NCBI GenBank assembly: GCA_020975725.1
Contig: QXJR01000009.1
Coordinates: 1-64,000, forward strand
Direction: 5' to 3'
Length of the DNA: 64,000 bases
Origin: Picocystis sp. L7
Taxonomy: Eukaryota > Chlorophyta > Picocystophyceae > Picocystales > Picocystaceae
Below, piece after piece: positions 43,701 through 54,184 of the stretch; position 1 is the stretch's first letter; each line of letters starts with the position of its first letter. Both the position numbers and the translations under genes were made by a program. The notes under the pieces are model-generated. The model ran no database searches, was not told the origin of the DNA, and worked only from the letters and a program-made list of their open reading frames with translations.

Positions 43701-45633
43701 GCTAGGTAGCCGCAGTCGTACATCGACTGTGTGCGTTCTTCGCAGTCCCTCGGTAATTGCAGCCACGCTTACTGATCCACAAGCTACGCCGTTCATCCAA
43801 CGCCTGCAGGACGCTGCTCAGGCAGATCCAGAATACAATGCCCTGATGCACAACCCCCCTCATAACTTGCAAGTTAGAGATGGGTTGTTGTTTGATAAGC
43901 GAGCAGCTAATTGCTTCACTTCCTATGATGGTCCAGCAGTAGTATGGGTACCTGCTGATGACGCCCTCCGACAAGACCTTCTGCACTTAGTGCATGACCA
44001 GGCTCACTTCGGGACTGAGCGCACTTATGCAGCAGCCAAACGACATTTCAGGTGGAAACATATGCACAGCCAAATCCAACACTTTGTTGCGCAATGCCCT
44101 ACATGTCAATTACAAAAGCCAGGAACCGCTTCGCGCCACCAACCGTACTTCCCCGAGACAGCGTTCTATCCTTATCCATTCCATAGTGTGGTTTTGGATG
44201 TGGTAGAAGGCCTTCCGCTTACCAGCACGGGCCACAACGGTGTGCTAACAATTGTTGATCGCTTCATGAAGTTTGCGATTTACGTTCCAATTCACACCAC
44301 CTGGAGCGCGTTTCGCCAGGCGCAATGTATCATGGATGCCCTAGTATACCGGTTCCATACTCCCCAAAGAATTCACACAGATAATGGGCCTGCGTATCGA
44401 TCGCTGTTCAAAGCTTTCTCTTCCGCGCTCGGTGTGCAGCACACTACTGGTAGCCCATACCACTCGCAATTGCAGGGGGGTGCTGAGCGTCAGCACCGAA
44501 CTTTACTACAGACCTTAAGACTAATCTGCGATGATCGCCGCAATTGGGATAACTACCTACAGGCAGCAGCCCACGCATACAATGACAGCCAGCACGCGGT
44601 CACAAAGGTCCCGCCGTTTGTTGTAGTATATGGTTGCTCCTCCAGGTTACCTTGGCACCTGCAGCTCATTCCCTTGGCAGATTCTCGGAAAACTACAATG
44701 GTTTGTTCTCCCAACAACCGTATCAATGATTTCTTGAAACATCAACAACAGGTCTACAAAGGTATTTTGCAGAATTTACTAAAACAGGCCGATGTGTTTC
44801 GCAAACTGCGTGCCAATCGTACGCCTCGCAACTTCAAACCAGGCGACCAAGTCAAGGTTCAGTATGGCCTCAAGAATCCCACAGACAAGCACAAATTGGA
44901 CCCTTATTATGTAGGACCTTTCATAATAGCAGAGGATCTGGGAAAAGGGGCTTACCGACTTAACATACCCGATAATTCTCCATATTCAAGTCGTGTCAAT
45001 GCCGATCGACTGGAGAAATGGGTGGATTCAGACCTGACAGTATTTCCAGCAGATTCTACGCATCAGCAGCATGCTCTCCTACCTCCAGACCCTCAAGTGC
45101 AACCAGTTCATCGCATCTTGCGCTACTTGTTGCGAGATTACTCCTTATTCCCATAGGACGGCGTTCGATATTGGGTGAGAACTAATTCCCCTCTGACGCC
45201 GTACATGTGGGTCACTGAAACAAGCAGTATTTTGGAGGAATTCCTTCTGCTCGAGGAAACAAATGGATGCATCCCAGAGACTGGAATCACATCAACAAAC
45301 TTCCAACAGGTCAAACAACACAAAGAATAGATTTACATGCAGTGCCCTGCACCCATCATGGTTAATACCTGGACCTCCCATCGCCTGCCATTCCAAGTTC
45401 GCAAACGCCCTGCATTTAAACCACCTGCTAACTTACTCCATGCAGTAGTGCAAGACCTCTTCCATGTCACAGATGAACAATCAGCATACTATCAAGGCAT
45501 GGTGATTGCAAAGAAGGAACAGATATACCGCGTACGTTGGACAGATGGATATGAAACGTCATACACCAAGTCCGAGATTTACCACATACTTTATGACCCC
45601 ATCAGTTACATTTATGATTTCAATCATGCTTAG
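40750..45633 (+). pseudogene. pol region: PR-RT-RH-DNMT-IN-chromo/Tudor-like
   Basis: Approximate parts: protease 40840-41130; reverse transcriptase 41590-42160 (VYMDDILLH); RNase H 42400-42760 (TDASDQGMGAVLL); methyltransferase-like domain 42800-43690; integrase 43950-44650 (zinc-binding HLVHDQAHF...CPTCQ, then Asp in LDVVEG, Asp in TDNGPAY and Glu in GGAERQH); GPY-type module 44870-45030; chromodomain-like part about 45100-45300; Tudor-like tail (YRVRWTDGYETSY) 45470-45600. In the methyltransferase part, LDVRAGTGTVLRAL fits motif I, AGVPCQPFSKAN motif IV, IECTPF motif VI, QKRVRYCW motif VIII and HRMCGNAFSVAW motif X. Part of a broken element; its break sites are not detailed. Confidence 0.92.
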
Positions 45634-45664
45634 GGTGTGTCAGTAGTGACAGGAACTAGGAGAA

Positions 45665-46186
45665 TGTAGGCCCCACAGGCCCTATGCATGAGAGGGCCCC
45701 TTCGAACCCCTCTCCAAGTTGGGTCGAGACCTGGTCCGGTCAGGACCCTTGTAGTAAGGGGACTCGCCCCTTACTAAGGGAGCTCCCCATCGAGGACTCG
45801 AACGGAACAGACCCGGATTGAAGGGTTGTGGTGTTTGGAATCCCTTCCCTCAATCCCTTCTAGAAGGTAGGGCTGGGGCAACTCAACGGTGGCGATGCGA
45901 CGGACAGGCCAGGGTCGCTTGGAAACGACCCTTCGGGACCATCCAATGCATCGCCCGCCCCCCACGTGGGCAGTTGGGGAGCCCCGCCAGGCTGTCTTCA
46001 ACCGCTCAAGGGCGGTTGAGAGAGAGGTAGACCCCTAGGTCCCTCCCCTTGTCTTTTTAGTTCACTTGCTTTCTTTCGGAAGAGCTACCGCCTTCCCAGC
46101 GCCTCCTCCACTTCGCCACCTTCAAACGACGCTCTTTTCGGTGCCGGTGAGACCCTGAGCACGTGCCACATCAGTCGGACGCTACA
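45665..46186 (+). repeat. Right LTR, 522 bp
   Basis: Same length as the left LTR, with about four substitutions and no gaps. Confidence 0.95.
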
Positions 46187-46272
46187 CCACAAAACGCAGT
46201 AAAACAGACTCATATTCCCTCGACTCTCTATAAAGATCCTTTGTTTCTCCTAACAAACCTCGAGCCATCAAT
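46187..46272. other. Flank of the 522-bp-LTR element
   Basis: Starts with the CCAC target duplication. Short A+T-richer stretch with TATAAAG near 46229; no gene. Confidence 0.4.
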
Positions 46273-46974
46273 TGTTACAAAGCGTCCGTGGGGGACGTTC
46301 GACACACGGTGGGCAATCGGGACCCTCGGCTCTCCACGTGGAGGGAAGGAGCTCTTCCTTCTCGTTGGGCCCTCTCGCGGACAGCCAACGCTCTTGCCGC
46401 TCCCCTTCTTCCGGAGGGAGGGCTTGCTCGAGATCTCCTCCACGCCTCCTCCGGCGTGCTGATGGTGCGCCTTCTCTGCTGATGGTGCACCGCGGACGTC
46501 ACCTCGTTGAGCAAGTTGATAAGTGTCTTACAAGGCAAAGAGGGACTACTATATCTACTTCTCTTCCTCTCTCACCGCCTCTCACGGGCGGTTGGAAATC
46601 GGAGCAAGTGGGGCGGTGCGGCAGTCCACGTGCTCCCTAAGGTTACATCTGACCATCCATTGGGCTCGCCCCGGGGCGAACGTGAGCTGGCAGTTGCATC
46701 TTCACCGTTCATGCCCCCCAGCCCTACCTTCTCGAAGGAGAGGCAGGGGTGGGGTCGAGTCATTCGGTCTGTCAGTCCTAGTCGAACTCCCCAATATCCC
46801 TTACAAGGGCCTCGTTCTCACCCGGGGCAACCCTCCTTCAATACGATACCCATCGAGCCAGCCGTAGTCGGGTAATGGGGGACAAAGTTGTCCCTCGTCC
46901 ATCCAAGGTCTCGATCCTATAGACCAGGGTCGCATAAGGCCCTCGGTATTTACCCAGGAGGGCATGGCTTCACA
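46273..46974 (-). repeat. Solo LTR-like segment, reverse orientation
   Basis: TGTTACAAAGCGTCCG to GGCTTCACA. It is closely parallel to 37041-37746 through the blocks CTCTCACCGCCTCTCACGGG, CGCCCCGGGGCGAACGTGAG and CCAGCCCTACCTTCTCGAAG, and more distantly to the reverse complement of the 522-bp LTR. Flanking duplications were not found, so the ends are tentative. Confidence 0.5.
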
Positions 46975-47781
46975 GGAGGTCCAGGCCTGCCTCGCGCAAC
47001 ACAATCAGGTGCTCGATCTTGAACTTGCATGACTGACATGGATGGTTGGGATCGGGGATTGGACGTTCGGAACTTTCCGAGAAATAATACCCCATCGAGG
47101 CGACACCTACATCCGGTCCCCCACTTACAACTAGGGACACCCCTCACTCTCATCACCGAACAACGGGAACCGCTACGTCACCTCCAATTATTAGCGGATA
47201 AGGTATGAAAGAGCATCCACGTGTGTGCGGCCTCTATGGCCTCCCCCTTGAACCAAAAATACAATGAGAACTTGTTTGACATCAACTCCCGTGCGGTCGC
47301 CAATTCTCCACGCTCCTGAACTTGAAGGACCTTCCGCTCTTATGAACATGCCAAGAATCCACGGTCACGAAAGCCGTTAACAACATAGGACTAGAACACA
47401 AGCTATTGCTTGCGCTAAACATGCTCTAGTGACAAGGCTTCGTTGTCCTTGCTTCTTTGCAACAACCGATGATGATGATGATGGTCAGCTGCCTATGTTG
47501 ATGTTTCTTCTATTGGTGTTGTTGCTACTTTTGTTGATGATGTACGAATACCATGCCTCCTATATATAGGGTTTAGGGTGTGTTATTGTCCTACATAGAG
47601 GACAATCTTCCCAATAGGAACGTTTTTGTGCAAATTGCCCAATTAAGATGGGAGAATTGATGCCTAGATACCCAAGTCATGTTCCAATCATGGGACGGTA
47701 TTCCGATGGGCAAGTTCAGTATTGATTCTCGAGTTGTCGGCCGGGGAACGTAGCCCTACGGGTTTTTGGACGCGATCGGTC
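46975..47781. other. Non-coding, nothing firm
   Basis: Contains a GATGATGATGATGG microsatellite near 47470 and TATATATAGGGTTTAGGG near 47560, which could be the core promoter of the decayed gene that follows. No open frame supports a protein. Confidence 0.4.
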
Positions 47782-48237
47782 ATGGCGCAGCGGTGGAAGC
47801 AGCGCCGGCAACGGCCGCTCGATCCGCTCATCGGAGCTCGTGTTCGTGTTCTAGCGTCCGAGTTTGGTGAAGAATAGGCTCGTGAAGCCCGTGGGAGGCG
47901 TGGAGCGACACGTGGTACGATGGTGTGGTGCTCCCCCTCATACGTTTACATATATTAGAGTAGGAGGCCATCGTTCGTTGGCTCATGTCGGGCACCTCCA
48001 CGAGGGAGTGGCCGCTCACCGAGGAAACAGTGCACCGTTACAGGGTTGTGGAGCCACCACCGAAAGAGGAACCCTAGCGTGCGGCCACAAAGGAAGAAAG
48101 ACCCACCGGAACGGATCCTAGTGGGGACGACGAGTTGGTACCTCCACCGACGAAGGTACCATCGAAGGAGGCCTTCCCCGACGTCCATGAGTGTGCAACG
48201 CTCCAAGAGGAAGGGGTGGACCCGCTTGGAGATGGCG
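47782..48237 (+). pseudogene. Possible 5' part of a decayed piggyBac-like gene, split by an LTR element
   Basis: An ATG at 47782 opens MAQRWKQRRQRPLDPLIGAR and continues to VRVLASEFGEE before a stop at 47875. Further fragments in other frames are basic (HRKRNPSVRPQRKKDPPERI). The sequence ends at GGAGATGGCG, the target site of the LTR element, and continues after it at 55643. The N-terminal 'GARVRV..' style fits transposase-derived genes with a small barrel domain at the start, but this is weak. It is decayed by stops and frameshifts. Confidence 0.3.
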
Positions 48238-48461
48238 TGTTAGGAGGGAGGCTCCTTGCTCTTGAACTCCGTCGGTACGGAGGAAGTTGCCTCGGAGGTT
48301 GAGGAGGCGCTTGGGAGGCGGCTCTACCTTCGAGGTCAAGATCAACTTAATTACAAGGTGTGAGAGAGAGAGGTTAAGTACTCCTCTCCATAGGGGAGTA
48401 ACTATCCATTGAAGGGGTTCAATGGGTGAGGAATCAAGGGGGGATGCCCAGGTTCCTAACA
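48238..48461 (-). repeat. Downstream LTR of the young element, 224 bp
   Basis: Ends are an 8-bp inverted pair, TGTTAGGA and TCCTAACA. Same sequence as 55419-55642. Confidence 0.95.
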
Positions 48462-48562
48462 CTCCCCAGCCCCAACACCGGCGTCCTCGACGGTTCTTGT
48501 ACACTAAACAAATAGGTGGTAGGAGAAAACCTGCCCTCAGGTCAAAAACTCCTGCTGAAAAT

Positions 48563-51500
48563 TTAATCTATCCTAGCGGAGGCTCGATAAAGGAGCCTGT
48601 CCAATTCTTGATGTGTGACAGCTTCTTCGTATCCGTCGGTGTAACGGATGGTGTATCGTCCAGTAGCCGTTTTGGGGGTGGCGACGACCTGTCCAGCGTA
48701 ATACATCAGTAGTCCCTGTTCCTCAAAGCGTTTCTGCACTATTCTCTGCAGATTAGCTGTAGGCAATGTTTGCAAACCTGGAAGTTTCACGGTGGACGCA
48801 CGTCCAATAGCTGCTGCCCATGGAGCTTTGCCAGTCCACGTGTTCTGAACGATGGGTGATTTTTGCTGAAATTTGACGCGTTTGTGCCTGAGAACTGCAG
48901 CCTTGTTGGCAGCAGTGATACCAATTTCTGGCAGGATTCCATTCACCTTTTCATAGACAGCGACGTCGCTGATCAGCGCATCGTCTTCATATGCCCACCC
49001 CAATTCTTTGGCAGGGGTATCCCATTGAACATAGTATCTGGGTGGCACTGAGTTCCAGTTGCGCAGGAGGTACTTTCTGACAGGGTATTTCTGCGCTAGG
49101 TCGGTTGGTTGCGGTGACGTATCTGGCGGTAGCACTGCCGGTCCAGGTTGCTGAGCCAACGGAAACTTTGTAGGGTCTGCTGTCCAAAACTTTTCCAGTT
49201 TGTCAGCATGCACGACGGGGTGTATGCTGCTGCCCTCCGGCAAGCGGATCTCATAATTATTCTTGCCCAGAGAGCGGACAATTTCGGTAACCCGGAAGCG
49301 TGGCTGTAATTTATGCTGATCACTGCGTGTCGCACGTCCTCCCTGCAGCTTAGCAATTTCTCCGTTTGCAAATGTTTTACTGGTTCGCGTACGGTTACTG
49401 AAATACTGCATGCGTTCCTCAGCCTTGGCGAGATTGATCGCCATAAGACGATATATCGTCCTGCTGTATTTGCACAATTCAGCTACATGCTTGTCGATTG
49501 TAAGGTTGCTGGGTCCGGGCAGCAAATAGAAGGGCATGGTTGGATGGCGACCCAACTCTGCCTGAAAAGGGGTGACCCCTGTTGTTGCTCGCACAGTGTT
49601 GTTGGTCGCCAATTCTGAGATGTGCAGGCATCGATACCAATCGTCATCAGCACTGAAAGTATCTATCAGCGCGACCCGCAGTTGGTCTGCTAGTGTTGCG
49701 ATTTGACGTTCCGTCTGACCATCGGATTGCTGATGGTAAGCAGTTGTAAGCATGGCCGTGACACCCAAGGTCTCCATGAAATCGCGCCAGTACGCGCTGG
49801 TGAATTTTGTGTCTCGGTCCATGATCAAGTTGCTGGGGCATCCGCGTTTAGCGACCCAGTGACGCTCAAACTGAAAGGCTAATTCGGGCGCAGTGATGCT
49901 GGTGATGATAGGAATGTAGACGGTGTATTTGGTAAACCGATCTACGACAACCAGAACTGCATTGTAACTGTGACTGGGCGGCAATCCCATTGCGATGTCC
50001 AGTGTTACCCAGCGGTTTGGGTACGACCCATGGTCTGTAGGATGGAGAATGGTCTTGCTGCGCTGCCGGCTGATTTTGCCCAGTTGGCAAGCATAACATT
50101 GTTTGCAGTAGGATTTGACGTCCTCGTGCATTCCAGGCCAGTAATATTGTCGCTTTAGCAGTTCAGTGGTTTTATGAACTCCTGGGTGACCTGCGTACGG
50201 CAAATCATGAGTGGTCATCAGGATGAGGTTCTTAACTGTGCGGTTGTTAGGAACATACAACCGTTTCTGCCCCTTGCTGACCTTATACATGATTCCATCT
50301 TGTTTCTGCAGAGTATCTGTCTCCTGAAGTTTCTGATAATCTGCGTCCATCGACGCCGCTTTCGCAAGTAGCGCATCCAATTGGCTAATCTTACCAATGT
50401 CGACCGCTGTGAGTACTGATTGCAGAGGTTGCAAAGTAGTATTCTCAGCTTGGTAAAAAGGACTATCCTGTGCCCCGGGTGAGGGAAGAGGATAGCATGC
50501 TGCTGCTTGTACATCATCGTTGTCGACGGTGTTGATCCAGATACGAATGATGGAGTTTATCCAGGAGACAGGGAACGCGTTGCCGAGCATACGGTTCCTG
50601 GTGGATTTATCCAACCCAGGAGCTGCTGTGTCTCCTGGCTGGAGCCCAACTAATAATTCTCGTTCTTCGGGAGCCATCTGCCTGGTGATAGTGGTACCCT
50701 GTTGTTGAATCAAAGACTGACCATTTCTGACATTATGGGTGTTGTCCCAGTTGGCCATCAGCGTGGGCGCTTTTTCGGACGGCGCTGTCCAATCTGATTG
50801 AAGACAGGCCTGCCAAGTAAGCGGCTGGACAATTTCCTTTGACAGCGGCTTCATATTTTCAGTGTCGAGATTACTCCAAAGCAGCCTCGTGCGCTGCTGT
50901 GCTGACCACTGACTTAAGTCATGCTGGATAGGTTGCCCCAACCATTGCTGCACCACTTCCAGATCTTTTTGCAAGTGCTGGGCAAATGGAGTGCACTCAA
51001 CTGCATAAAAGGTAGCTCGGCTGTGCATAAGTACTTTATGCACAACTTGAAACAGCGAGCGGTCATCCTGCAATCCCTTTCCAGCAGGATTCGCTCTACT
51101 GAAAGGTTGGCATGGCACCCTTGCTATGATGAGGTCCACTGCAGGCAGTTTCCTGTTTACCAGGTCCTTAACGTCATGACCCAGGCGGAATATGTCCTTG
51201 CGTAGAAAGAGACCTGGACGGTCGCGCTGAACTAAACTGAAGATTCTCTGAATAACAGTGCGACAATCTGCATTGTTTTCAACTGCAATATAATTGATGC
51301 GAACATGGTTTGGTACTGCATGGACCAGGCTGCGGATTACTGTTCCTGTCCCTGCACATAAATCGAGCACAGTGAGGTGAAGCGCAGAACGTCCGCGGCT
51401 CAGCGCATCGGGCGGCAAATTGAATTTTCCAGGCTTGTACACTATGGTGAGCTGGAAATCGGCGAGCCGGGGTAACCACGATAACTCGCGCTGCTGAAGC

Positions 51501-54184
51501 TTTGCTGGCTGCTTGTTCAGATAATGCACCAGTGCCTGATGGTCGGTGCGAACAACGATCGGGATACCCAACAAGTAATGCCGCCATGTCTGCAATGCTA
51601 GGACAATAGCTAGCATTTCCAGTTCAGTGGTAGTGTAGTTTTTCTGCGCACCCTGGAGCGACTTACTCCAATAAGCCACTGGGTGCCAACCACTGCTGTG
51701 TTGTTGGAGCAACACAGCTCCCAGGCGAACATTAGATGCATCGGTGTGAAGTTCAGTTGGGTATCCTGGAGTCCAGAGCCTAAGAACAGGTTCCGAAGTT
51801 AATGCTAACTTCAACTCAACAAACGACGATTCTGCTTGCTCATCCCAACGAGCGGCCAAAGGTTCGGTCGTCCTAGTTAGTTCGTAAAGCGGAGCCGCCT
51901 TTTCCTGGAAGCGAGAAATGAATTTTCTGTAATAACCTGCCAGCCCCAAGAAAGATCGCAACTGCGTTGGCGTCCTGGGTTGGGGAAATTCTCTCACCGC
52001 CCCTATCAGTCTGGGGTCCGGGCGTAACTGTCCCTCCCCAATTACATGCCCCAGGTATGTAAGGTGAGTCTGAAACCAGGTGCTTTTTTGCATATTCAGT
52101 CGGAACCGGTACCGATCGCAAATCTGAAGCACCTCCTCAAGTGTGTCTAACATGACCTGGAAACTGTCCGCGTAGATCAGCAGGTCGTCGAGGTAGCAAG
52201 CGACTGTGCGCTTGTCATATATGAGGTGATGAAATCTGGCATCCATCATACGCTGGAATGTAGCAACAGCGTTGCACATTCCCATAACCAACACCAGCCA
52301 TTCAAATAGACCAAAATGAGTGATGGTGCCAGTGTACCTCACACTGTCCGGATGCATGCGTATGTTGTAATAGGCTTCTTTCAGGTCTAGGCTTATGAAG
52401 AAGCGAGCCTGACTTAATCGGTCCAGCAGTTCCTCAATGAGAGGTAGAGGGAAATGATCCTTAACTGTAACATCGTTTAACGCTCGAAAGTCCACGACGT
52501 CACGATCAGGTCCATCCTTACGTTTAACCATGAAAACTGCAGATCTGCAGGTCTCGCTGTCGCTGGCTGCCCGTTGGATAATCCCACGCTTGCATCGATG
52601 TTCAAATCGCTTCTGTAACTCAATAGTTTGGTCAGCGGCCAAGCGTATCGGTCGGGTTTGTACTCGCTGTGACCCTCCCTCCGTGAGGACGATACGATGG
52701 TCGAATTCCGATGGCGGTGGCGGTGGTTCATCGTCACCTGGTGGTTGCATGAGGTGCAAATATTTGAGCAGCAGGTGTCTTAATTGCTGCTGCTGTATTG
52801 CGTCCAGCGACTCGGGCAGTTGTAGTCCCTCGACGGCCTCCCGAGTGACTGTTGGACGGTTCACCTGGATCGCTCCTAGCGTCGTTACCTCTGTAGTGCT
52901 GTTGCGATTGATCTGCAAAGCTACCATTTCACCGGCAGGGGTACTGTGTCCATAAGTTTCTATCTGTTGCATATAAGCCCTGTCTGCTGATGGAACCACC
53001 CTACCCTTTTGCACCAGGGGCTGTAGTTCCCTGAACCATGGACTGCGGGGTAGATACGGTGTCAACAAGACCAGGTCCATAGGTGTCGAAGCTCGTAATT
53101 TCTGCGTAACCTGGGGCAGTAGTCTTAACGGCGGAACGCAGAGTATCGGTCCAGGCAGTTCTGTCCAGTTTTGTCCCAAAGCCTCAACAGGCTCCTCATA
53201 ATTGAGTGTTGCCAGCCCCGCTGTTGCCGAGACAAACAGGGTGGTACTGAATGGCCCAAACTCCTCTTCCAAAGTGCTATAAGAAGTTGGGTGCTGAGCA
53301 GTCAGCTCTGCAGTCGTTACACTTACTGATGACAGACCGTTGACGGAGGTCGTCTCTACTGTCTTGTGTTTGTCCATGACCAGGGTTACGATCCGTCCGC
53401 GATGTCTCAACTGAATGGTGTTTCGCTCGATGTCCAGCGAAGCCTGAAGTTGTTTCATAACATCACAACCCAGGATCATATCAAAGTTCTTTGGTAGATC
53501 CATAGGTATTACTTTTATATTTATCTGAATCTGTTTTTCCAACGGCAGATCAAACGGACCAAGAGAAACTGAAATCTGCAAAAGTTCGTTGGACGTGTGC
53601 GCCTGGCCGTTGGCGAACACGCTTCGCACAAAGTGCGCTTTGCTGGCAATGGTACCTAAAGCACTGAATTCTTTGTGAATATAGGAGCACCCTGCACCGG
53701 TGTCCCACAATGTTCTCAACTCTGTACCTTCAACATAGGAAGGCCTGATAAAGGCCAACCCTCCAGATTGTGCCAAATTCACCACAATCCGTGGACAAGA
53801 GGATGCTGGTGGGTTCTCCCCAGCCCTAATTGTCAAATCACTCAACTCAAACGCGGACCGCTCCCTCGCATAGTCCACGTGGTAATTACTGATATCTGAA
53901 ACTGTTTCATCGGAACGTGCGCCATGCACGGTTGCATTAAGGGGTATATCTTCAGCCCAATTTCCAGTTTCCTCAAAGAAGTGAGACCCAGCAGGACTCA
54001 CCTGGATGGTGGAGGCAGGAACACGATCCTTGCCCTCACACTTGCTCAAAGGGGAATCTGTTTCTATGCCCGCCGGGGTATCCCGTTGCCGGGGGCCTGG
54101 CCGTTTCCCGTATCCGAACTCTTTCCCTTGTTGGGACAGTTGTTCGCAACATGATCGGGGCTTAAGCAACGGAAGATAAGGCAC
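48563..54184 (-). CDS. pol polyprotein: PR-RT-RH-DNMT-IN-chromo/Tudor-like (about 1870 aa)
   Basis: One open frame. Parts by residue: protease, LWDTGAGCSYI at about 159-169; reverse transcriptase about 550-740 with CYLDDLLIY; RNase H from about 810 (TDASNVRLGAVLL); methyltransferase-like domain about 933-1223; integrase with its HHCC finger and DDE core about 1310-1530; GPY-type end about 1620; chromodomain-like YYVQWDTPAKELGWAYEDDA about 1700; Tudor-like tail YTIRYTDGYEEAVTHQEL near 1855. The methyltransferase part shows VLDLCAGTGTVIRSL (motif I), IIARVPCQPFSRAN (IV), AVECTPF (VI), QQRTRLLW (VIII) and RNRMLGNAFPVSW (X). The frame overlaps gag by about 120 bp in another phase; Ty3-type elements commonly reach pol by ribosomal frameshifting. 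The protease would be expected to release the parts. Confidence 0.95.
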   Translation of the reverse strand: MPYLPLLKPRSCCEQLSQQGKEFGYGKRPGPRQRDTPAGIETDSPLSKCEGKDRVPASTIQVSPAGSHFFEETGNWAEDIPLNATVHGARSDETVSDISNYHVDYARERSAFELSDLTIRAGENPPASSCPRIVVNLAQSGGLAFIRPSYVEGTELRTLWDTGAGCSYIHKEFSALGTIASKAHFVRSVFANGQAHTSNELLQISVSLGPFDLPLEKQIQINIKVIPMDLPKNFDMILGCDVMKQLQASLDIERNTIQLRHRGRIVTLVMDKHKTVETTSVNGLSSVSVTTAELTAQHPTSYSTLEEEFGPFSTTLFVSATAGLATLNYEEPVEALGQNWTELPGPILCVPPLRLLPQVTQKLRASTPMDLVLLTPYLPRSPWFRELQPLVQKGRVVPSADRAYMQQIETYGHSTPAGEMVALQINRNSTTEVTTLGAIQVNRPTVTREAVEGLQLPESLDAIQQQQLRHLLLKYLHLMQPPGDDEPPPPPSEFDHRIVLTEGGSQRVQTRPIRLAADQTIELQKRFEHRCKRGIIQRAASDSETCRSAVFMVKRKDGPDRDVVDFRALNDVTVKDHFPLPLIEELLDRLSQARFFISLDLKEAYYNIRMHPDSVRYTGTITHFGLFEWLVLVMGMCNAVATFQRMMDARFHHLIYDKRTVACYLDDLLIYADSFQVMLDTLEEVLQICDRYRFRLNMQKSTWFQTHLTYLGHVIGEGQLRPDPRLIGAVREFPQPRTPTQLRSFLGLAGYYRKFISRFQEKAAPLYELTRTTEPLAARWDEQAESSFVELKLALTSEPVLRLWTPGYPTELHTDASNVRLGAVLLQQHSSGWHPVAYWSKSLQGAQKNYTTTELEMLAIVLALQTWRHYLLGIPIVVRTDHQALVHYLNKQPAKLQQRELSWLPRLADFQLTIVYKPGKFNLPPDALSRGRSALHLTVLDLCAGTGTVIRSLVHAVPNHVRINYIAVENNADCRTVIQRIFSLVQRDRPGLFLRKDIFRLGHDVKDLVNRKLPAVDLIIARVPCQPFSRANPAGKGLQDDRSLFQVVHKVLMHSRATFYAVECTPFAQHLQKDLEVVQQWLGQPIQHDLSQWSAQQRTRLLWSNLDTENMKPLSKEIVQPLTWQACLQSDWTAPSEKAPTLMANWDNTHNVRNGQSLIQQQGTTITRQMAPEERELLVGLQPGDTAAPGLDKSTRNRMLGNAFPVSWINSIIRIWINTVDNDDVQAAACYPLPSPGAQDSPFYQAENTTLQPLQSVLTAVDIGKISQLDALLAKAASMDADYQKLQETDTLQKQDGIMYKVSKGQKRLYVPNNRTVKNLILMTTHDLPYAGHPGVHKTTELLKRQYYWPGMHEDVKSYCKQCYACQLGKISRQRSKTILHPTDHGSYPNRWVTLDIAMGLPPSHSYNAVLVVVDRFTKYTVYIPIITSITAPELAFQFERHWVAKRGCPSNLIMDRDTKFTSAYWRDFMETLGVTAMLTTAYHQQSDGQTERQIATLADQLRVALIDTFSADDDWYRCLHISELATNNTVRATTGVTPFQAELGRHPTMPFYLLPGPSNLTIDKHVAELCKYSRTIYRLMAINLAKAEERMQYFSNRTRTSKTFANGEIAKLQGGRATRSDQHKLQPRFRVTEIVRSLGKNNYEIRLPEGSSIHPVVHADKLEKFWTADPTKFPLAQQPGPAVLPPDTSPQPTDLAQKYPVRKYLLRNWNSVPPRYYVQWDTPAKELGWAYEDDALISDVAVYEKVNGILPEIGITAANKAAVLRHKRVKFQQKSPIVQNTWTGKAPWAAAIGRASTVKLPGLQTLPTANLQRIVQKRFEEQGLLMYYAGQVVATPKTATGRYTIRYTDGYEEAVTHQELDRLLYRASARID

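Larger units (their letters stand above)
38801..46186 (+). mobile_element. Ty3-type LTR retroelement with pol-embedded DNA methyltransferase domain, 7.4 kb
   Basis: 522-bp LTRs at 38801-39322 and 45665-46186, both TG...CA, flanked by a 4-bp CCAC duplication (38797-38800 and 46187-46190). A purine-rich tract (AGGAACTAGGAGAA) precedes the right LTR. The LTRs differ at about four places, so insertion is recent. Parts in order: gag with a CCHC zinc knuckle, protease, reverse transcriptase, RNase H, cytosine-5 methyltransferase-like domain, integrase, GPY-type C terminus, chromodomain-like segment, Tudor-like tail. Complete in layout but broken, with about two or three breaks. Same family as the fossil at 22076-26315. 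Confidence 0.95.

Noticed and set aside
48563-54184. Reading the methyltransferase domain as a host gene invaded by a retroelement
   Set aside because: It is continuous in frame with RNase H and integrase and has the same placement in a second family, so it belongs to the element.
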